A DNA stretch of 64,000 nt from Myxococcales bacterium (lineage in GTDB: Bacteria > Myxococcota_A > Polyangia > Polyangiales > Polyangiaceae), in assembly GCA_013297655.1 (NCBI GenBank), contig JAAFHV010000007.1, positions 27,877 through 91,876 of the forward strand, given 5' to 3'. Below are positions 14,201-22,464 of this stretch, in pieces (position 1 is the stretch's first letter; each line of letters opens with the position of its first letter). The notes below the pieces were generated by a model, which saw only the letters and a program-made list of their open reading frames with translations, ran no database searches and was not told where the DNA came from. The position numbers and the translations under genes were made by a program.

Positions 14201-15036
14201 ATGACGCTCTCGTACGCCTGCGCGGCGAGATCCCACTTTTGCGGGTCGCCCTGCGCTTCGTTGAAGAAGAGCTCTCCGAACGCGAGGTAAACGTTCGGGA
14301 TGTACTTCGAGTTCGGGCGCTTGTCCTTGAGCTCGAGGTAGACGATGCGGGCCGTCTTGTAGTCGCTCGCCTGCTCGTGCTCGTAGGCGAGGTAGTAGAG
14401 GACCTCGTCGAGCTGCGCGTAGTCGGGGTAGTCGGTCTTGACGAGCGTGTAGTAGCGGATCGCCTGGTTGCGAGCCGACTTCATCACGGTGTCGGCCTGG
14501 TTCGCGAGCGCCTGCTTCTGACCCGCGGCTTGCGCGTTGGTCTTCTTCAGGGTGTCGCGCTCGACCTCGGCGTTGGTCTTGTCGCGGAAGGCGGCGGCCT
14601 CGAGCTCCACGTACGCTTCGGCGAGGCGACGCGCGAGAGTCACGCGGTCGGCGGCGTTGCGCGGGGTGTTCGAGAAGAGGCGCTCGATGCCTTGGATCTC
14701 GGTGAAGAGGAGCGCGCGCTGACGGGCCTGGAGGCGGCTCTTGCGCTCGTCGCGAGGCGCGTCGTTCACCACCGGGTTCGGCGGCTTGTTGTCCTTCTTC
14801 TTCGCCTCGCCGATCGGGGCGACGCCGCGGAAGTTCGCTTGCGTGCTCTTTCCGTGGGCGGCGAACTCTTTCGGACCTGCGACCGCGCAGGCGTTGAGCT
14901 CTTTCTTCGCCTTCTCTTCGATGCACACGCCGCCGCTCGCGGACGACGTGGCTGCGCCGTCTGCCGCCGCGACGGACGTGAGCGCCGTCGAGGTCAGCAT
15001 GATCCCGAGAGCCGGGAGGATGGTCTTGCGAATCAT
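11290..15036 (-). CDS. Large periplasmic TPR protein, AgmU/GltD-like
   Basis: A 1248-residue protein with a Sec signal (MIRKTILPALGIMLTSTALTSVAAADG). TPR-type helical hairpins run through almost the whole length, e.g. YAQLDEVLYYLAYEHEQASD, AAQAYESVIKYPP and a long central set. A Lys/Glu-rich insertion lies at about residues 595-625. The C-terminus is Lys/Ala/Pro rich (DTKKPDAKKPAAGKKK). Length and repeat content agree with AgmU/GltD, a large periplasmic TPR component of the gliding complex. It starts 5 bases after the upstream TPR gene ends, and the next gene begins 14 bases after its stop, so the three form one transcription unit. Confidence 0.85.
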   Translation of the reverse strand: MIRKTILPALGIMLTSTALTSVAAADGAATSSASGGVCIEEKAKKELNACAVAGPKEFAAHGKSTQANFRGVAPIGEAKKKDNKPPNPVVNDAPRDERKSRLQARQRALLFTEIQGIERLFSNTPRNAADRVTLARRLAEAYVELEAAAFRDKTNAEVERDTLKKTNAQAAGQKQALANQADTVMKSARNQAIRYYTLVKTDYPDYAQLDEVLYYLAYEHEQASDYKTARIVYLELKDKRPNSKYIPNVYLAFGELFFNEAQGDPQKWDLAAQAYESVIKYPPPNNKVYGYAWYKLAYVAWNKGEFEKALNAFKKTIDFGKNYSQLPGAAKLADSARRDIIPVYALKGDPTQAYNFFHGISGDTDGSDKTYKMMDDLGNNYLDTGHYHEGVTLYKDLMSRDHGDKSCVYQSHITEATMAMKSSNKEAIKTEVDQQVKLYKDYSSQNHSAEAKQECANHTAQIVAETAMAWHLEAAGSNGQRGTNDPKTLTLAAYLYKKVVDTFEAKQFASFTFPRIVKDDWPTLYKIKYNMADLLYYQEKWAECGPAFDSVVAEDPTGKDAPEAAYASVLCYQKMYDASHPKAEARKGIGQLPGKNKSEEEKRKKEEEAAALKPKEFTDQQKGMVQAFNRYICYIKPPATDNAGQEQLVEVKYARARTYFEAKHWEEAATAFRDIAMNNADRDVGIYAAQLYLESINVLGAQSSRPSCYDDMGADVPKFLELYCTGDKAAKNAEQCTNLNKVQVDILRLKAQKLVEIADKNGGAGALQQYETAGNTYFEMFRKYCQEPVSQGQAPQADRCDEIAYNAARSFQAARLIAKAIAARQALLAFDNKTNGKSPLAKKATYEIGGNFQAIAVYELAAEWFEKFVEADPRAEKADAALADAVLLRLGLGQEEKAIEDARKFTKNYGASKPAQTASIAFAIGAHYAEKEEWDKARASLVGSMGVIDKAAPDIQVQAHATLARAYSKLKGGDRQAKGEYAKVRGYWTNPADSEAKIRAAYPSEDAGQQDKRLAKALNAVGEAYFMAAEEERLVVVEPLKFPEYKGSGTKEDVVKHIGTKVKDWYTKKKEAIAKVEPAYVKILDLKPVPPPKWVIAAGSRSGLMWGNFVDDFRRAPIPKAWKTDPEIRGTYYDALDGASEPFKTNNAKPALKKCLDLSVKYQYFDGYSRDCEVWLAKNYKSEYHVVDELRGAPTLSNSGLDEKNPPILVGGQAWRPPSAAPTEKAGAEPTQDTKKPDAKKPAAGKKK

Positions 15037-15041
15037 GGGAA

Positions 15042-16799
15042 TTACCTGCCGCACTTCGAGGTGATGGTCTGTCGGTAGAAGCCGAGCTCGTCACGCCAGT
15101 ACTCGCCGTCGAACGGCCAAATGACGTGCTCGTCGTCCGCCTTCACGATGTTTCGCTCTGACTCTTTCGCGGTGACTTGGCTGCCGGCGATGGCTTGGTC
15201 GAGCTGGTTTCGCTTTGCCGACGTGATGTCGATGAGGATCTTCGCGCTGTCGCGGAGGTGCTCGTTGAGCTCGTCGAGGTTGCGCTGGTAGCGCTCCTTC
15301 GCGAGGGTGCCCGCGTTGCGCACCGCGATGTCGCGCGCGAGCTGGAGGGCGTCTTTCGTGTCGTTGCCGAGGGGCGAGTCGCGGAAGGTGCCGGGCGCCT
15401 TCTTGAAGCGGTTCGCTTCGTCGTCCAAGAGCTGCACGTACTGGAGGTGACGGAGGAGCTGACGATCGGAGAGAGCGTTCTCCACGACGGTCTTGATGCG
15501 CGGCGGGAGGTCGGCCTTGCCGTCGCGCACGTCCTTCAGAAACTTGTAGAAGGCTTCTTCTTGGCCATCACCCTTGAAACGGGTGAGAACTTTGTTGAGC
15601 TCGTCGTAGAGCGGTTGGTACTTCGTCTGCAGCTTGGCGACGATGACCTCTGCGTCGTCGTACTGACAGTTCGCGAAGTAGATGACCGAACGAAGGACTT
15701 CGGCCTCCGGGTAGTACGAGTTCGGGAAGTACGGCGCCTGCAGCGTGTGGATATTTCCGAGCGCGTGCGCGTAGTCGCCGGCCATGAAGTACGCCCACGA
15801 CTCCTCGAAGAGAGAGTCGAGCCAGTACTCGCTGCCGACGTCGACCTTGTTCCAGTACTTGACGGCGGCGGAGAGCTTGGTCGAGTCGATCGTGGGCGAG
15901 CCCTGCTCGTCGAGGCGGACCGAGGCCGAGTAGTACGTACGCGCCATCGAGAGGTGCGCGAGGTCGCGCATACGCGAGTCGTCGTCGACGCCCTCGACGC
16001 CCTCGTCGATCGCACCGACGATGCGCTGGAACGATTGGACGGCGGGCACCGACTTGCGGAGCTGCACGTTCGAGATGCCGCTGAAGAACTGCGCGCGAAC
16101 GTAGTACTTCGACTCGCGCGAGACCTTCGTGAAGAGGCGGAGCGCGTCTTCGTACTGGCGGTTGCGGTACTTGTACCGGCCGAGCAGGTAGTTGAGCTGC
16201 CAGTACAGATCGCGCTGGTTGTTGTTGTTGAACTTCTCGATCTGCGCGTCGTTGTACTTGCCCACGCGCTCGACGATGTCGGCCGGCTCGGGCAAGTCCG
16301 TCGCGAGCTTCGAGAGCCAAAGGAGCGTCTCGTTGAACTTGAGGTGGTTCGGCTTGTCCGCGATTTCGGAGAAGATGCCGTACGCCGCTTGGTAGAACTT
16401 CAGGCGGTAGAGCGAGATCGCGAGGTGGTACTGCGCGAGCTGCTTGTTGCCCTCGTCGTCCTGCGTTTCACCCTTGTAAACGCGGTAAAGCGCGAGCGAA
16501 GCGTCGATCCACTTTTCGCTGTCGAAGAGGCGCTTCGCCTGCGCGGCGGGCTCCGTCATCTGGCCGGCGGTGGGGGGCGGTCCGTTGTCGGCCGCCTTCG
16601 GTTGCGTGGGCGTCGCGGGCTCGTCGAGCTCGATGTCCGCGCCACCGGCCGCGCCGGGCTTCGGCGTTCCCTTCGGCGCGCCAGCCGCGGGCTTCTTCGC
16701 TCCGCCCTTCTGCGCGTACGAATCGTGGGGCGCGACGAGCGCGAGCGAGAGCAGGGGGATGGCGGTGAGGACGATTTTGCGCGCCAGGGATATACGCAT
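15042..16799 (-). CDS. Exported TPR protein, first gene of the TPR operon (GltC-like?)
   Basis: A 585-residue protein with a signal peptide (MRISLARKIVLTAIPLLSLALVAPHDSYAQ) and an Ala/Gly/Pro-Lys linker. Helical repeats follow from about residue 85 (AKRLFDSEKWIDASLALYRVYKGE, ALRLFTKVSRESKYYVRAQF, AVQSFQRIVGAI). The C-terminal part is coiled-coil-like and ends near a single Cys (TITSKCGR). It heads a tight operon with the GltD-like and GltE-like genes. Myxococcus GltC is also a periplasmic TPR protein of similar size, but I cannot separate orthology from general TPR resemblance. Confidence 0.8.
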   Translation of the reverse strand: MRISLARKIVLTAIPLLSLALVAPHDSYAQKGGAKKPAAGAPKGTPKPGAAGGADIELDEPATPTQPKAADNGPPPTAGQMTEPAAQAKRLFDSEKWIDASLALYRVYKGETQDDEGNKQLAQYHLAISLYRLKFYQAAYGIFSEIADKPNHLKFNETLLWLSKLATDLPEPADIVERVGKYNDAQIEKFNNNNQRDLYWQLNYLLGRYKYRNRQYEDALRLFTKVSRESKYYVRAQFFSGISNVQLRKSVPAVQSFQRIVGAIDEGVEGVDDDSRMRDLAHLSMARTYYSASVRLDEQGSPTIDSTKLSAAVKYWNKVDVGSEYWLDSLFEESWAYFMAGDYAHALGNIHTLQAPYFPNSYYPEAEVLRSVIYFANCQYDDAEVIVAKLQTKYQPLYDELNKVLTRFKGDGQEEAFYKFLKDVRDGKADLPPRIKTVVENALSDRQLLRHLQYVQLLDDEANRFKKAPGTFRDSPLGNDTKDALQLARDIAVRNAGTLAKERYQRNLDELNEHLRDSAKILIDITSAKRNQLDQAIAGSQVTAKESERNIVKADDEHVIWPFDGEYWRDELGFYRQTITSKCGR

Positions 16800-17355
16800 G
16801 AGAGGGGTTCCTCGCGGGGTCCGGGGGCCGGGATCACGAAACGGCTGAGAGAGCAAGCGAAACGGTCGAACGAAGAGGTCGCGACACGTCCGCGACGAAA
16901 CTTCTCTTGGAGAGTCGAGGCCTTGCCTCAGGAAGATTTCCTGACGTGCTGGCCACGTTTACCGAAAAGCTCAACGAAATTCAGTGGATACTCTCTCCGA
17001 GGGCGGCATGGTAGAAAGGCTCGTTCTCCCTTGTCAAGGGGCATGGCCCCAGAAACACCGGCACGGAGCCGTGGGACGCCTGTCAAGGGGGGAGGCTTGG
17101 GTGGCGCGCTCGCTCGAATGGTCGGGTCGGCGCCTCCGTCGTCGCTTCGTTCGCAGCCTCGACGATTTTTCGAATGGGCGCGCGACCGAACCGCCAAGAG
17201 AACGAGCGGGGTCTTTTGGTGGAACCTCGCGAGATCGCGCCCCGATCCTCCTTGACGAATTTTGGAGGAGAGAGGTACGGTCCCGGGCCGGCTCGGGTGG
17301 TCGCCATCGCCCCTCCCAGCTGCGCCACGAACCTCCCTCTCTGGAGAGCCTCCGC
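16800..17355. other. Divergent promoter region of TPR operon and Cys-rich lipoprotein
   Basis: This region of about 555 bases is flanked by diverging genes. It contains a 17-bp palindrome (16928-16944) and two copies of TGTCAAGGGG (17032-17041 and 17081-17090). Open frames that cross it lack credible starts or domains. I see no additional gene. Confidence 0.5.
16928..16944. promoter_or_regulatory. Palindrome upstream of the TPR operon
   Basis: TCAGGAAGATTTCCTGA has two perfect 7-base arms around GAT. It lies about 130 bases upstream of the first TPR gene and could be an operator for the operon. Confidence 0.35.
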
Positions 17356-18006
17356 ATGACTCGCTCCCGCCTGCTCCTTGCCGTCTTCCTGGTCGGCTCG
17401 GGATCTGTCTTTTTCACTGGTCAAGGCTGCTCGGCGACCGGCATCGGCGACCCGTGCACTCCCGAGCAAGAATACGATTCCGCCTTCCTCGGGTTCAACT
17501 CGAAGGAAGTGAACGTCGAGTCGAAGAGCTTCCAGTGCCAGACGCGTCTGTGCCTCGTGAATCACTTCCGCGGCCGCGTTTCGTGTCCCTACGGCCAAAC
17601 GGCCAACGGCGGCCCGATCTCGTCCAATGACGCCTGCTTCCTCCCCGGAACGCAGGGCGAAAAGGTCACCGGCACGCCGGGCGCTCCTGAAGGCGCGCGC
17701 GTCGATCCGCAGTGCTTGAACCGCAAAGCCGACTCCACGGTTTACTGCTCCTGCCGCTGCGCGAACTCGGCCGGCGGCACCGATGACGGCGCGAACTACT
17801 GCGCTTGCCCGGATGGCTTTGCTTGCGAGCAGCTCGTCGACCCCACCGGCCAAGGCAACGAGGGCCTCACCGGCGGTTACTGCGTGAAGGCGAACACGAA
17901 GTACGATCCCAGCGTCGACTGCCAGGGCGACTGCGACAACGGCGCCCAGCGTACCCAGTGCGCGGGCGGAACCGCCGCGCCGGCAGCCTCGTCCTCCGCG
18001 AAGTGA
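17356..18006 (+). CDS. Cysteine-rich lipoprotein, unknown function
   Basis: A 216-residue protein. The start is the ATG that gives the signal MTRSRLLLAVFLVGSGSVFFTGQGC, with the Cys a plausible lipidation site; the much longer upstream open frame is not believable as protein. The mature part has about 14 Cys residues in spaced clusters (CQTRLCLVNHFRGRVSC, YCSCRCANSAGG, YCACPDGFACEQL), suggesting disulphide-bonded EGF-like or similar small modules outside the cytoplasm. The stop overlaps the GTG of the next gene by 4 bases. I do not recognise the family; such lipoproteins are common in myxobacteria. Confidence 0.8.
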   Translation: MTRSRLLLAVFLVGSGSVFFTGQGCSATGIGDPCTPEQEYDSAFLGFNSKEVNVESKSFQCQTRLCLVNHFRGRVSCPYGQTANGGPISSNDACFLPGTQGEKVTGTPGAPEGARVDPQCLNRKADSTVYCSCRCANSAGGTDDGANYCACPDGFACEQLVDPTGQGNEGLTGGYCVKANTKYDPSVDCQGDCDNGAQRTQCAGGTAAPAASSSAK

Positions 18007-18389
18007 GCCGTCCCCGCGGGCACGCCCTCGGGCGTACCGCAGAAGAAGCCGCGTGCGACTCCCTCGTCGCTCGCGGCTTCGTCGTTCTCGGGAGAAACGT
18101 ACGGCTCGGTCCGCACGAGATCGACGTCGTGGTGCGCGACGGGCCGACCGGCGCGACGATCGCCCTCGTCGAAGTGCGCACTCGTCGCGCGGGGGCGCTC
18201 GTCGGTCCGCTCGCGAGCATCGGCCCCAAAAAGCGCAAGGCGATGCTCGACGCGGCGGCGCGCTTCCTCGCCCGGCCACCCTTCTCGCTCGATGGCGTCG
18301 CGCGCGTTCGCCTCGACGTGTGCGTCGTGCAGCTCGCGGCCGAAGCGACGACGGTCGAGCACTTCCCGGGCGCCGTCACCGCGAGCTGA
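18003..18389 (+). CDS. YraN-family (UPF0102) endonuclease-like protein
   Basis: A 128-residue protein starting with a GTG that overlaps the previous stop (GTGA). It shows the UPF0102/YraN signature: G-x-x-A-E-x-x-A near the N-terminus (ALGRTAEEAA), then LVARGFVVLGRNVRLGPHEIDVVVRD and IALVEVRTRRAGA. In this restriction-endonuclease-like fold the acidic residues of G-E-I-D and the V-E-V-(R/K) lysine/arginine are the putative active site. Here the G-E-I-D glutamate is kept as H-E-I-D, and the usual V-K is V-R. The family's role is unsettled, possibly in DNA processing or recombination. Confidence 0.88.
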   Translation: MSRPRGHALGRTAEEAACDSLVARGFVVLGRNVRLGPHEIDVVVRDGPTGATIALVEVRTRRAGALVGPLASIGPKKRKAMLDAAARFLARPPFSLDGVARVRLDVCVVQLAAEATTVEHFPGAVTAS

Positions 18390-18400
18390 CCTGGAGCCCC

Positions 18401-18418
18401 CCTCGAGCGCGCTCGAGG
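18401..18418. terminator. Palindromic hairpin between convergent genes
   Basis: CCTCGAGCGCGCTCGAGG is a perfect 18-bp palindrome just after the yraN-like stop and before the convergent HAMP gene end. It is a probable bidirectional terminator, though the following T-run is weak (CATTCGTGTATTTT). Confidence 0.45.
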
Positions 18419-18500
18419 CATTCGTGTATTTTACAGCGGCTTTGGGTGTAGATCGCACACGATGCGACGCGTGCAGGGTGCAGGGGTTTCTGCGCGCGCT

Positions 18501-19208
18501 TCAGGCTTCGAGCGCGCGCTTCATCTCGTCGCGGACGCCGGTGATCTTGGAGATCGCTTCGTCGCTCGCGCCCGAGTCGCGCGCCGCTTGGATCGCGACC
18601 TCGAGATCTTCGACCTCGCGGAGCTGCCGCGCTTTGATCTTCTCCACCATCGTCGCGAAGGTCTCGAAGAAGTCCTGCAGCTCGTCGCCCTTGCGGAGCT
18701 TGCCGTAGAACGTGAGCTTCCCCTCCCCTACTTGCGTGAGGAGGAGCTTCATCTTGTAGATCGGCCCCGCGACCTTGTGCGTGAAGTAGATGCCGAGCAC
18801 GCCGATGAGGAGCACCATCAGCGCGAGCGCGCCGACCAGCACGCGCATCATGGTGCGCTGCTCACCCGCGAGCGCTTTTTGCTGCGCTTGAACCTTGTCT
18901 GCCGCGTTCGTCGACTCGGACCCGAACGCCTTCGCGAGCTCCGGATCGCTCCCGTAGATCGGGTCCTTGGAGATTTGGAGCGCGACGACCTCGCTCACCT
19001 TTTTGCTCTCCTCGACGACCTTCTGGCTCTCGGCGACGACCTTCTCGCTCGTGCGCCAGAGGAACACCCCGAGAGGAGCCGCGATCGCGATCGCCACCGT
19101 CACGATGAAGCCCGTGTATTTGAGCTGGAAGCGCGAGTCGACGATGTAGTTCTTGACGCTACGCTTGTACTTGGGGCGCGGTGCGGCTGCGGCCTCGGCG
19201 GTGCTCAT
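18501..19208 (-). CDS. Two-TM HAMP-domain protein
   Basis: A 235-residue membrane protein with a basic N-terminus and a first TM at about residues 33-52 (GFIVTVAIAIAAPLGVFLW). A periplasmic helical segment of roughly 70 residues with coiled-coil character (SEKVVAESQKVVEESKKVSE) follows. The second TM lies at about 122-142 (VLVGALALMVLLIGVLGIYF). A HAMP-like linker (THKVAGPIYKMKLLLTQVGEGKLTF...RKGDELQDFFETFATMV) and a short helical tail complete it. There is no kinase, cyclase or methyl-accepting domain, so it could be a stand-alone signal relay that pairs with another protein. Related short HAMP proteins are widespread in myxobacteria; the role is unknown. Confidence 0.8.
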   Translation of the reverse strand: MSTAEAAAAPRPKYKRSVKNYIVDSRFQLKYTGFIVTVAIAIAAPLGVFLWRTSEKVVAESQKVVEESKKVSEVVALQISKDPIYGSDPELAKAFGSESTNAADKVQAQQKALAGEQRTMMRVLVGALALMVLLIGVLGIYFTHKVAGPIYKMKLLLTQVGEGKLTFYGKLRKGDELQDFFETFATMVEKIKARQLREVEDLEVAIQAARDSGASDEAISKITGVRDEMKRALEA

Positions 19209-19388
19209 TCTTCCTATCGTGCCCGGTCGCCCATTCCTTGGCTAGTTTTCGCCCCGGCCATGCGCGCGCGATGACCTGCTCGTAACTATGCGACTTCACG
19301 TGTGCACCCGCGTTTGGTCTGGACGCCACGAAATCGCGTGGTAAGGCGCGGGCTCTCCCGACTGGCTCGGGGGTGGAGGGTGTCGATC

Positions 19389-19700
19389 ATGAAGCGAGCA
19401 CTTACCTGCGCTATCGTCGCAGTCGCCTTTACGCTGGTCTCCCCCGGCGCCGAGGGCGTGGTCCACGCGGACGAGCCGGCCTCCACGACCCACCACGTTC
19501 ACGGCATCATCACGGCGGTCGACGACGGGCACCTCACGATCGCGTCGATGCAGACCACCGTGAGCGGGAAGCTCGATCCCAAGCGCACGCGCGTCACGTT
19601 GAACGGGAAGCCCGCGAAGCTCTCCGACCTCAAGCTCACCGCGCACGCCAAGGCCGAGCTCTGCCTCGACGACATCTGGGTCGCGATCGACGCCCACTGA
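19389..19700 (+). CDS. Small exported protein, unknown
   Basis: A 103-residue protein starting at the ATG that gives a signal peptide (MKRALTCAIVAVAFTLVSPGAEGVVHA). The mature part is small and beta-rich with two short repeats of the form G-x-I-T-A-V-D-D-G-H-L-T-I, V-S-G-K-L-D and T-L-N-G-K-P. It resembles small periplasmic OB-like or DUF5666-like domains, but this is not certain. An in-frame upstream start would add about 29 basic residues and is less likely. Confidence 0.65.
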   Translation: MKRALTCAIVAVAFTLVSPGAEGVVHADEPASTTHHVHGIITAVDDGHLTIASMQTTVSGKLDPKRTRVTLNGKPAKLSDLKLTAHAKAELCLDDIWVAIDAH

Positions 19701-19808
19701 CCGCCGACGCAACGCGCCATCGCGGAACGCAGGATCGGCCTTCGATTCGAGCACCTCGCGAGCGCAACGCGGGCGAGCGTGACGTCGAAGATTTGCTACG
19801 GTCGTCTC

Positions 19809-21104
19809 GTGCAGAACCGCGCTTCCTTTCGTAAATCGCGGGCCCTCGTGCTCGCTGGGCTTACCATCGTGGCCTCGTTCGCGGCCTGCGCCGAGAGCGT
19901 AGAGAAGAAAGACTTCGGCGAAGACTTCTCCGACTCTGGCCGCCGCGACGCTACGACCGTCGCGCCCGACGGGGCGGTCGTGTTGGCCGACGGCGCGATC
20001 GTCGCGCCAGAAGACGCGACCCCCGCGGACGACGCGACCGCCGACACGGCGGCCCCCGACGCCGACACGTGCACCGGGGCGATCGCGGTCCTCGTCGGCG
20101 ACGACACTTCGCTCAAGGGCGCGGTGAAGACCCGCGGCGCGTGGACGACGCAGACCCTCGCCGGTGACGCCGCCCTCTCCGGGCCGGCCCTCGTCGCGTT
20201 CGGGACCGGTTTCTCCGGCGTGATCCGCAGCACGGGGGACGCCTTGAAGACCGTGAGCGCCACCGGCACCGCGTTCGGCGCGACGGCCCGGATCGGCACC
20301 GCGAGCACGCGCAGCACACCTTCGCTCGCGACGAACGGAACCGCCCTCCACGTCGTCTTCCAGGACCTCGCCTACAAACACGTGCATGCTACATGGACCG
20401 GCGCGGCCTTCGACACGCCGGCCGACCTCGGCGCACAGAGCTTCGGCGCCGAGCCCCCTGCAGCGGCGATGGTCGGCAACGAGCTCGTGGTCGCGTTCGG
20501 CGGCGACGCCGAGGGCCCGCTCGTCACACAAGTACGCACCGGAACGACCTGGGCCGCCGTCGCCCCCGTGACGGGAACGAACGTGTGCGCGACCGCGGGA
20601 GGCGGCGGAGTCTCTCGCTGCGGCGGCGCGCCCGGCATCGTCGCGACGGGTGGCGCGACGACCGATCTTCTCGCCCTCCACATCGACAAGGCCACCCGCC
20701 TCCTTACGCCGAGCACGCGAAACGCGACCACCAAAGCAGTGAGCGCCCAGACATCCCTCGCGGCAGGCACCACGAGCGACGACGAGGTCTTCCTCGCGAA
20801 GATCGGCGCGACGAAGGCCCTCGCGGCGTTTCGAGGGCAAAATGGCCTCGGATACGCGAGCGTGATCGACCTCGCGCAGAGCCCTCCCTCGTTCGCGGCG
20901 CCGGTGCAGCTCTCGGCGACAGCGCTCGCTTCCGTCCCCCGCATCGCGGCGGGTGTCTGCGGCGACGACGCGGTGGCCGTGCTCGTGACGACGGCGGGTC
21001 AAGCTCGCCTCGTCCACCTCCGCGGCACCACGTGGGGTGGCGAAGAAGCGGTCGGCACCGTCGGTGCGTCGAACCGCGTCGCGGCGGTCGCGACGCGCCC
21101 CTGA
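19809..21104 (+). CDS. Lipoprotein, possible beta-propeller, unknown
   Basis: A 431-residue protein from a GTG start that yields a lipoprotein signal (FRKSRALVLAGLTIVASFAAC, lipobox SFAAC). A GTG 10 codons earlier is the alternative. An Asp/Ala-rich low-complexity spacer (about residues 35-80) is followed by repeated blades of about 45-50 residues. Each ends in patterns such as W-x-x-x-x-L-A-G-D-x-A-L or F-D-T-P-A-D-L-G, which suggests a propeller-like surface domain. Myxobacterial genomes carry many such surface lipoproteins. No enzymatic motif is seen. Confidence 0.7.
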   Translation: MQNRASFRKSRALVLAGLTIVASFAACAESVEKKDFGEDFSDSGRRDATTVAPDGAVVLADGAIVAPEDATPADDATADTAAPDADTCTGAIAVLVGDDTSLKGAVKTRGAWTTQTLAGDAALSGPALVAFGTGFSGVIRSTGDALKTVSATGTAFGATARIGTASTRSTPSLATNGTALHVVFQDLAYKHVHATWTGAAFDTPADLGAQSFGAEPPAAAMVGNELVVAFGGDAEGPLVTQVRTGTTWAAVAPVTGTNVCATAGGGGVSRCGGAPGIVATGGATTDLLALHIDKATRLLTPSTRNATTKAVSAQTSLAAGTTSDDEVFLAKIGATKALAAFRGQNGLGYASVIDLAQSPPSFAAPVQLSATALASVPRIAAGVCGDDAVAVLVTTAGQARLVHLRGTTWGGEEAVGTVGASNRVAAVATRP

Positions 21105-21142
21105 GCCGCCGTCGCAGCACGTGCATCTTGCATGCACTCGGC

Positions 21143-21153
21143 TGTATATTGCA
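21143..21153 (-). repeat. TGCANNATACA motif in convergent intergenic gap
   Basis: The minus strand reads TGCAATATACA, a variant of the 11-mer found at 6710, 6809, 6833 and 30270. It lies in the 58-base gap between convergent genes. Confidence 0.35.
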
Positions 21154-21162
21154 CGCAAGAGG

Positions 21163-21726
21163 TTACGGCGGGAGCCAGCGCTCGCCGGTCGCGACGTCGA
21201 GGTGGACGAGCGAGATCCCTTCGCGCGCGATCGTCGCGAGGCCCAGCACGATCGGCAAGTGGAAGCGCTTGGGGCCCACCGAACCGGGGTTGAACACGGC
21301 GACGGCGCCGCGATTCGAGACGAACGGGACGTGGGAATGCCCGCAAAATACGAGCTGCGCGCTCTCCTTCGTGGCGAGCCGAAGCACCTCCGCGCGGAGC
21401 TTCGCCCCGTAGACGGCGATATGGGTCACCAGCACGTTCACGAGCGCGCCTCGTTCGTCCTCCACTTGCACGACCGCGTGATCGGGCACGTCGTTCACCT
21501 TCACGTCGATGTTGCCTCGGACGGCCACGACCTCGCCGTAGGGCCGTAGCATCTCGAGCACCGACAAGTCCCCGATGTCGCCGGCGTGGACCACGAGGTC
21601 GGGCGCGATCTCGCCGAGGCGCTCGCAAAGCTTAGGGTGCGGACGCGAGTGGGTATCGGCGACGACCGCGACCCGCAGGGGGCGCCCCACCGGCACGCGC
21701 ACGCGCCGTCGAACGAGCGACTTCAT
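21163..21726 (-). CDS. YfcE/MJ0936-type metallophosphoesterase
   Basis: A 187-residue calcineurin-fold phosphoesterase. Metal-binding motifs are visible in order: VVADTHS (D-x-H), VVHAGDIGD (G-D), VRGNID (G-N-x-D), VLVTH (H) and FCGHSHVP (G-H-S-H). A C-terminal NPGSVG motif is also typical of the YfcE/MJ0936 phosphodiesterase family. The substrate is not predictable from sequence. Its ATG overlaps the stop of the upstream lipoprotein gene (ATGA), so the two are translationally coupled. Confidence 0.9.
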   Translation of the reverse strand: MKSLVRRRVRVPVGRPLRVAVVADTHSRPHPKLCERLGEIAPDLVVHAGDIGDLSVLEMLRPYGEVVAVRGNIDVKVNDVPDHAVVQVEDERGALVNVLVTHIAVYGAKLRAEVLRLATKESAQLVFCGHSHVPFVSNRGAVAVFNPGSVGPKRFHLPIVLGLATIAREGISLVHLDVATGERWLPP

Positions 21727-22307
21727 AGGCTGCCGAGGTACGAGACCTTCGGTGGAGCGCCGGAGTCGGGGAAGAACACGGTGATCGGCGCTGGCATGCC
21801 CGCGACGCCATCTCGTTTCGCGACGAAGTAGTCGACCGTGCGTCCCTTCTCGCCAGTAGGGCCGAACCCGATCGCCGTCACCTTGCCTGGCCGCACGCGC
21901 GTGATCTTCACCGGCGATGCATACCCCGAAGCCGCCGCGAACGCCTTCTTGAACGAGAACGTGCGCGTATCGGCGGAGAGATCGGCGCCGGTCGAATCGA
22001 GCAGGCTCTTGTGCAAGTACGGGATCGCCGCGCGCGCGGCAGAGGCCTCGTCGCGGCTCGAAACGAGCGCCGCGAACGTCGCGTCGAGGAGCGTCGCCGC
22101 TCGCGCATCGTCTTGGGCCGAGGGCGGAGGAGCGACAACGCCGTCTCCGCCCGCCGTGGGCTCTCCTCGACCCGTGGATCCACCGTTCGACGCCGGCGCG
22201 CCCGATCCGGCGGGTTGCAACGAAGGGACGTTGGCCGCCGTGGCGCCCCCACACGCCACCAGCGAGGACGCGATCACGGCGGAGAGCGTGGATCGATAAA
22301 AGTGCAT
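21723..22307 (-). CDS. Lipoprotein, unknown
   Basis: A 194-residue protein with signal [21 protein letters not shown] (lipobox SLVAC). A Gly/Ala/Pro/Ser spacer follows, then a folded domain from about residue 70 ([26 protein letters not shown] ... [17 protein letters not shown]). The domain may be a small alpha+beta fold, and I do not recognise it. Coupled to the phosphoesterase gene by a 4-base overlap. Confidence 0.75.
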   Translation of the reverse strand: MHFYRSTLSAVIASSLVACGGATAANVPSLQPAGSGAPASNGGSTGRGEPTAGGDGVVAPPPSAQDDARAATLLDATFAALVSSRDEASAARAAIPYLHKSLLDSTGADLSADTRTFSFKKAFAAASGYASPVKITRVRPGKVTAIGFGPTGEKGRTVDYFVAKRDGVAGMPAPITVFFPDSGAPPKVSYLGSL

Positions 22308-22464
22308 CGGGCCATCATCGCCCGCTTCGCCTCACGCGCACCAGACGCCATCTCCCAGCCGCCGGCGGACGCCGCCGCGCTCAAGCCCCCGGCGGATGCA
22401 GGCCATGACAAAAACAGAGCGTGCGTGAGTCGCGGTGAGTCGTGGCGAGTCGCGCGAGAAGCCC

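Noticed and set aside
11482..15078. 1198-residue plus-strand frame opposite the GltD-like gene
   Set aside because: It is a codon-bias shadow. The minus-strand frame has a signal peptide, TPR repeats and operon spacing.
22308..22464. Repeats of CCGGCGGA in the gap between two lipoprotein genes
   Set aside because: These look like ordinary short GC-rich repeats with no clear structure.
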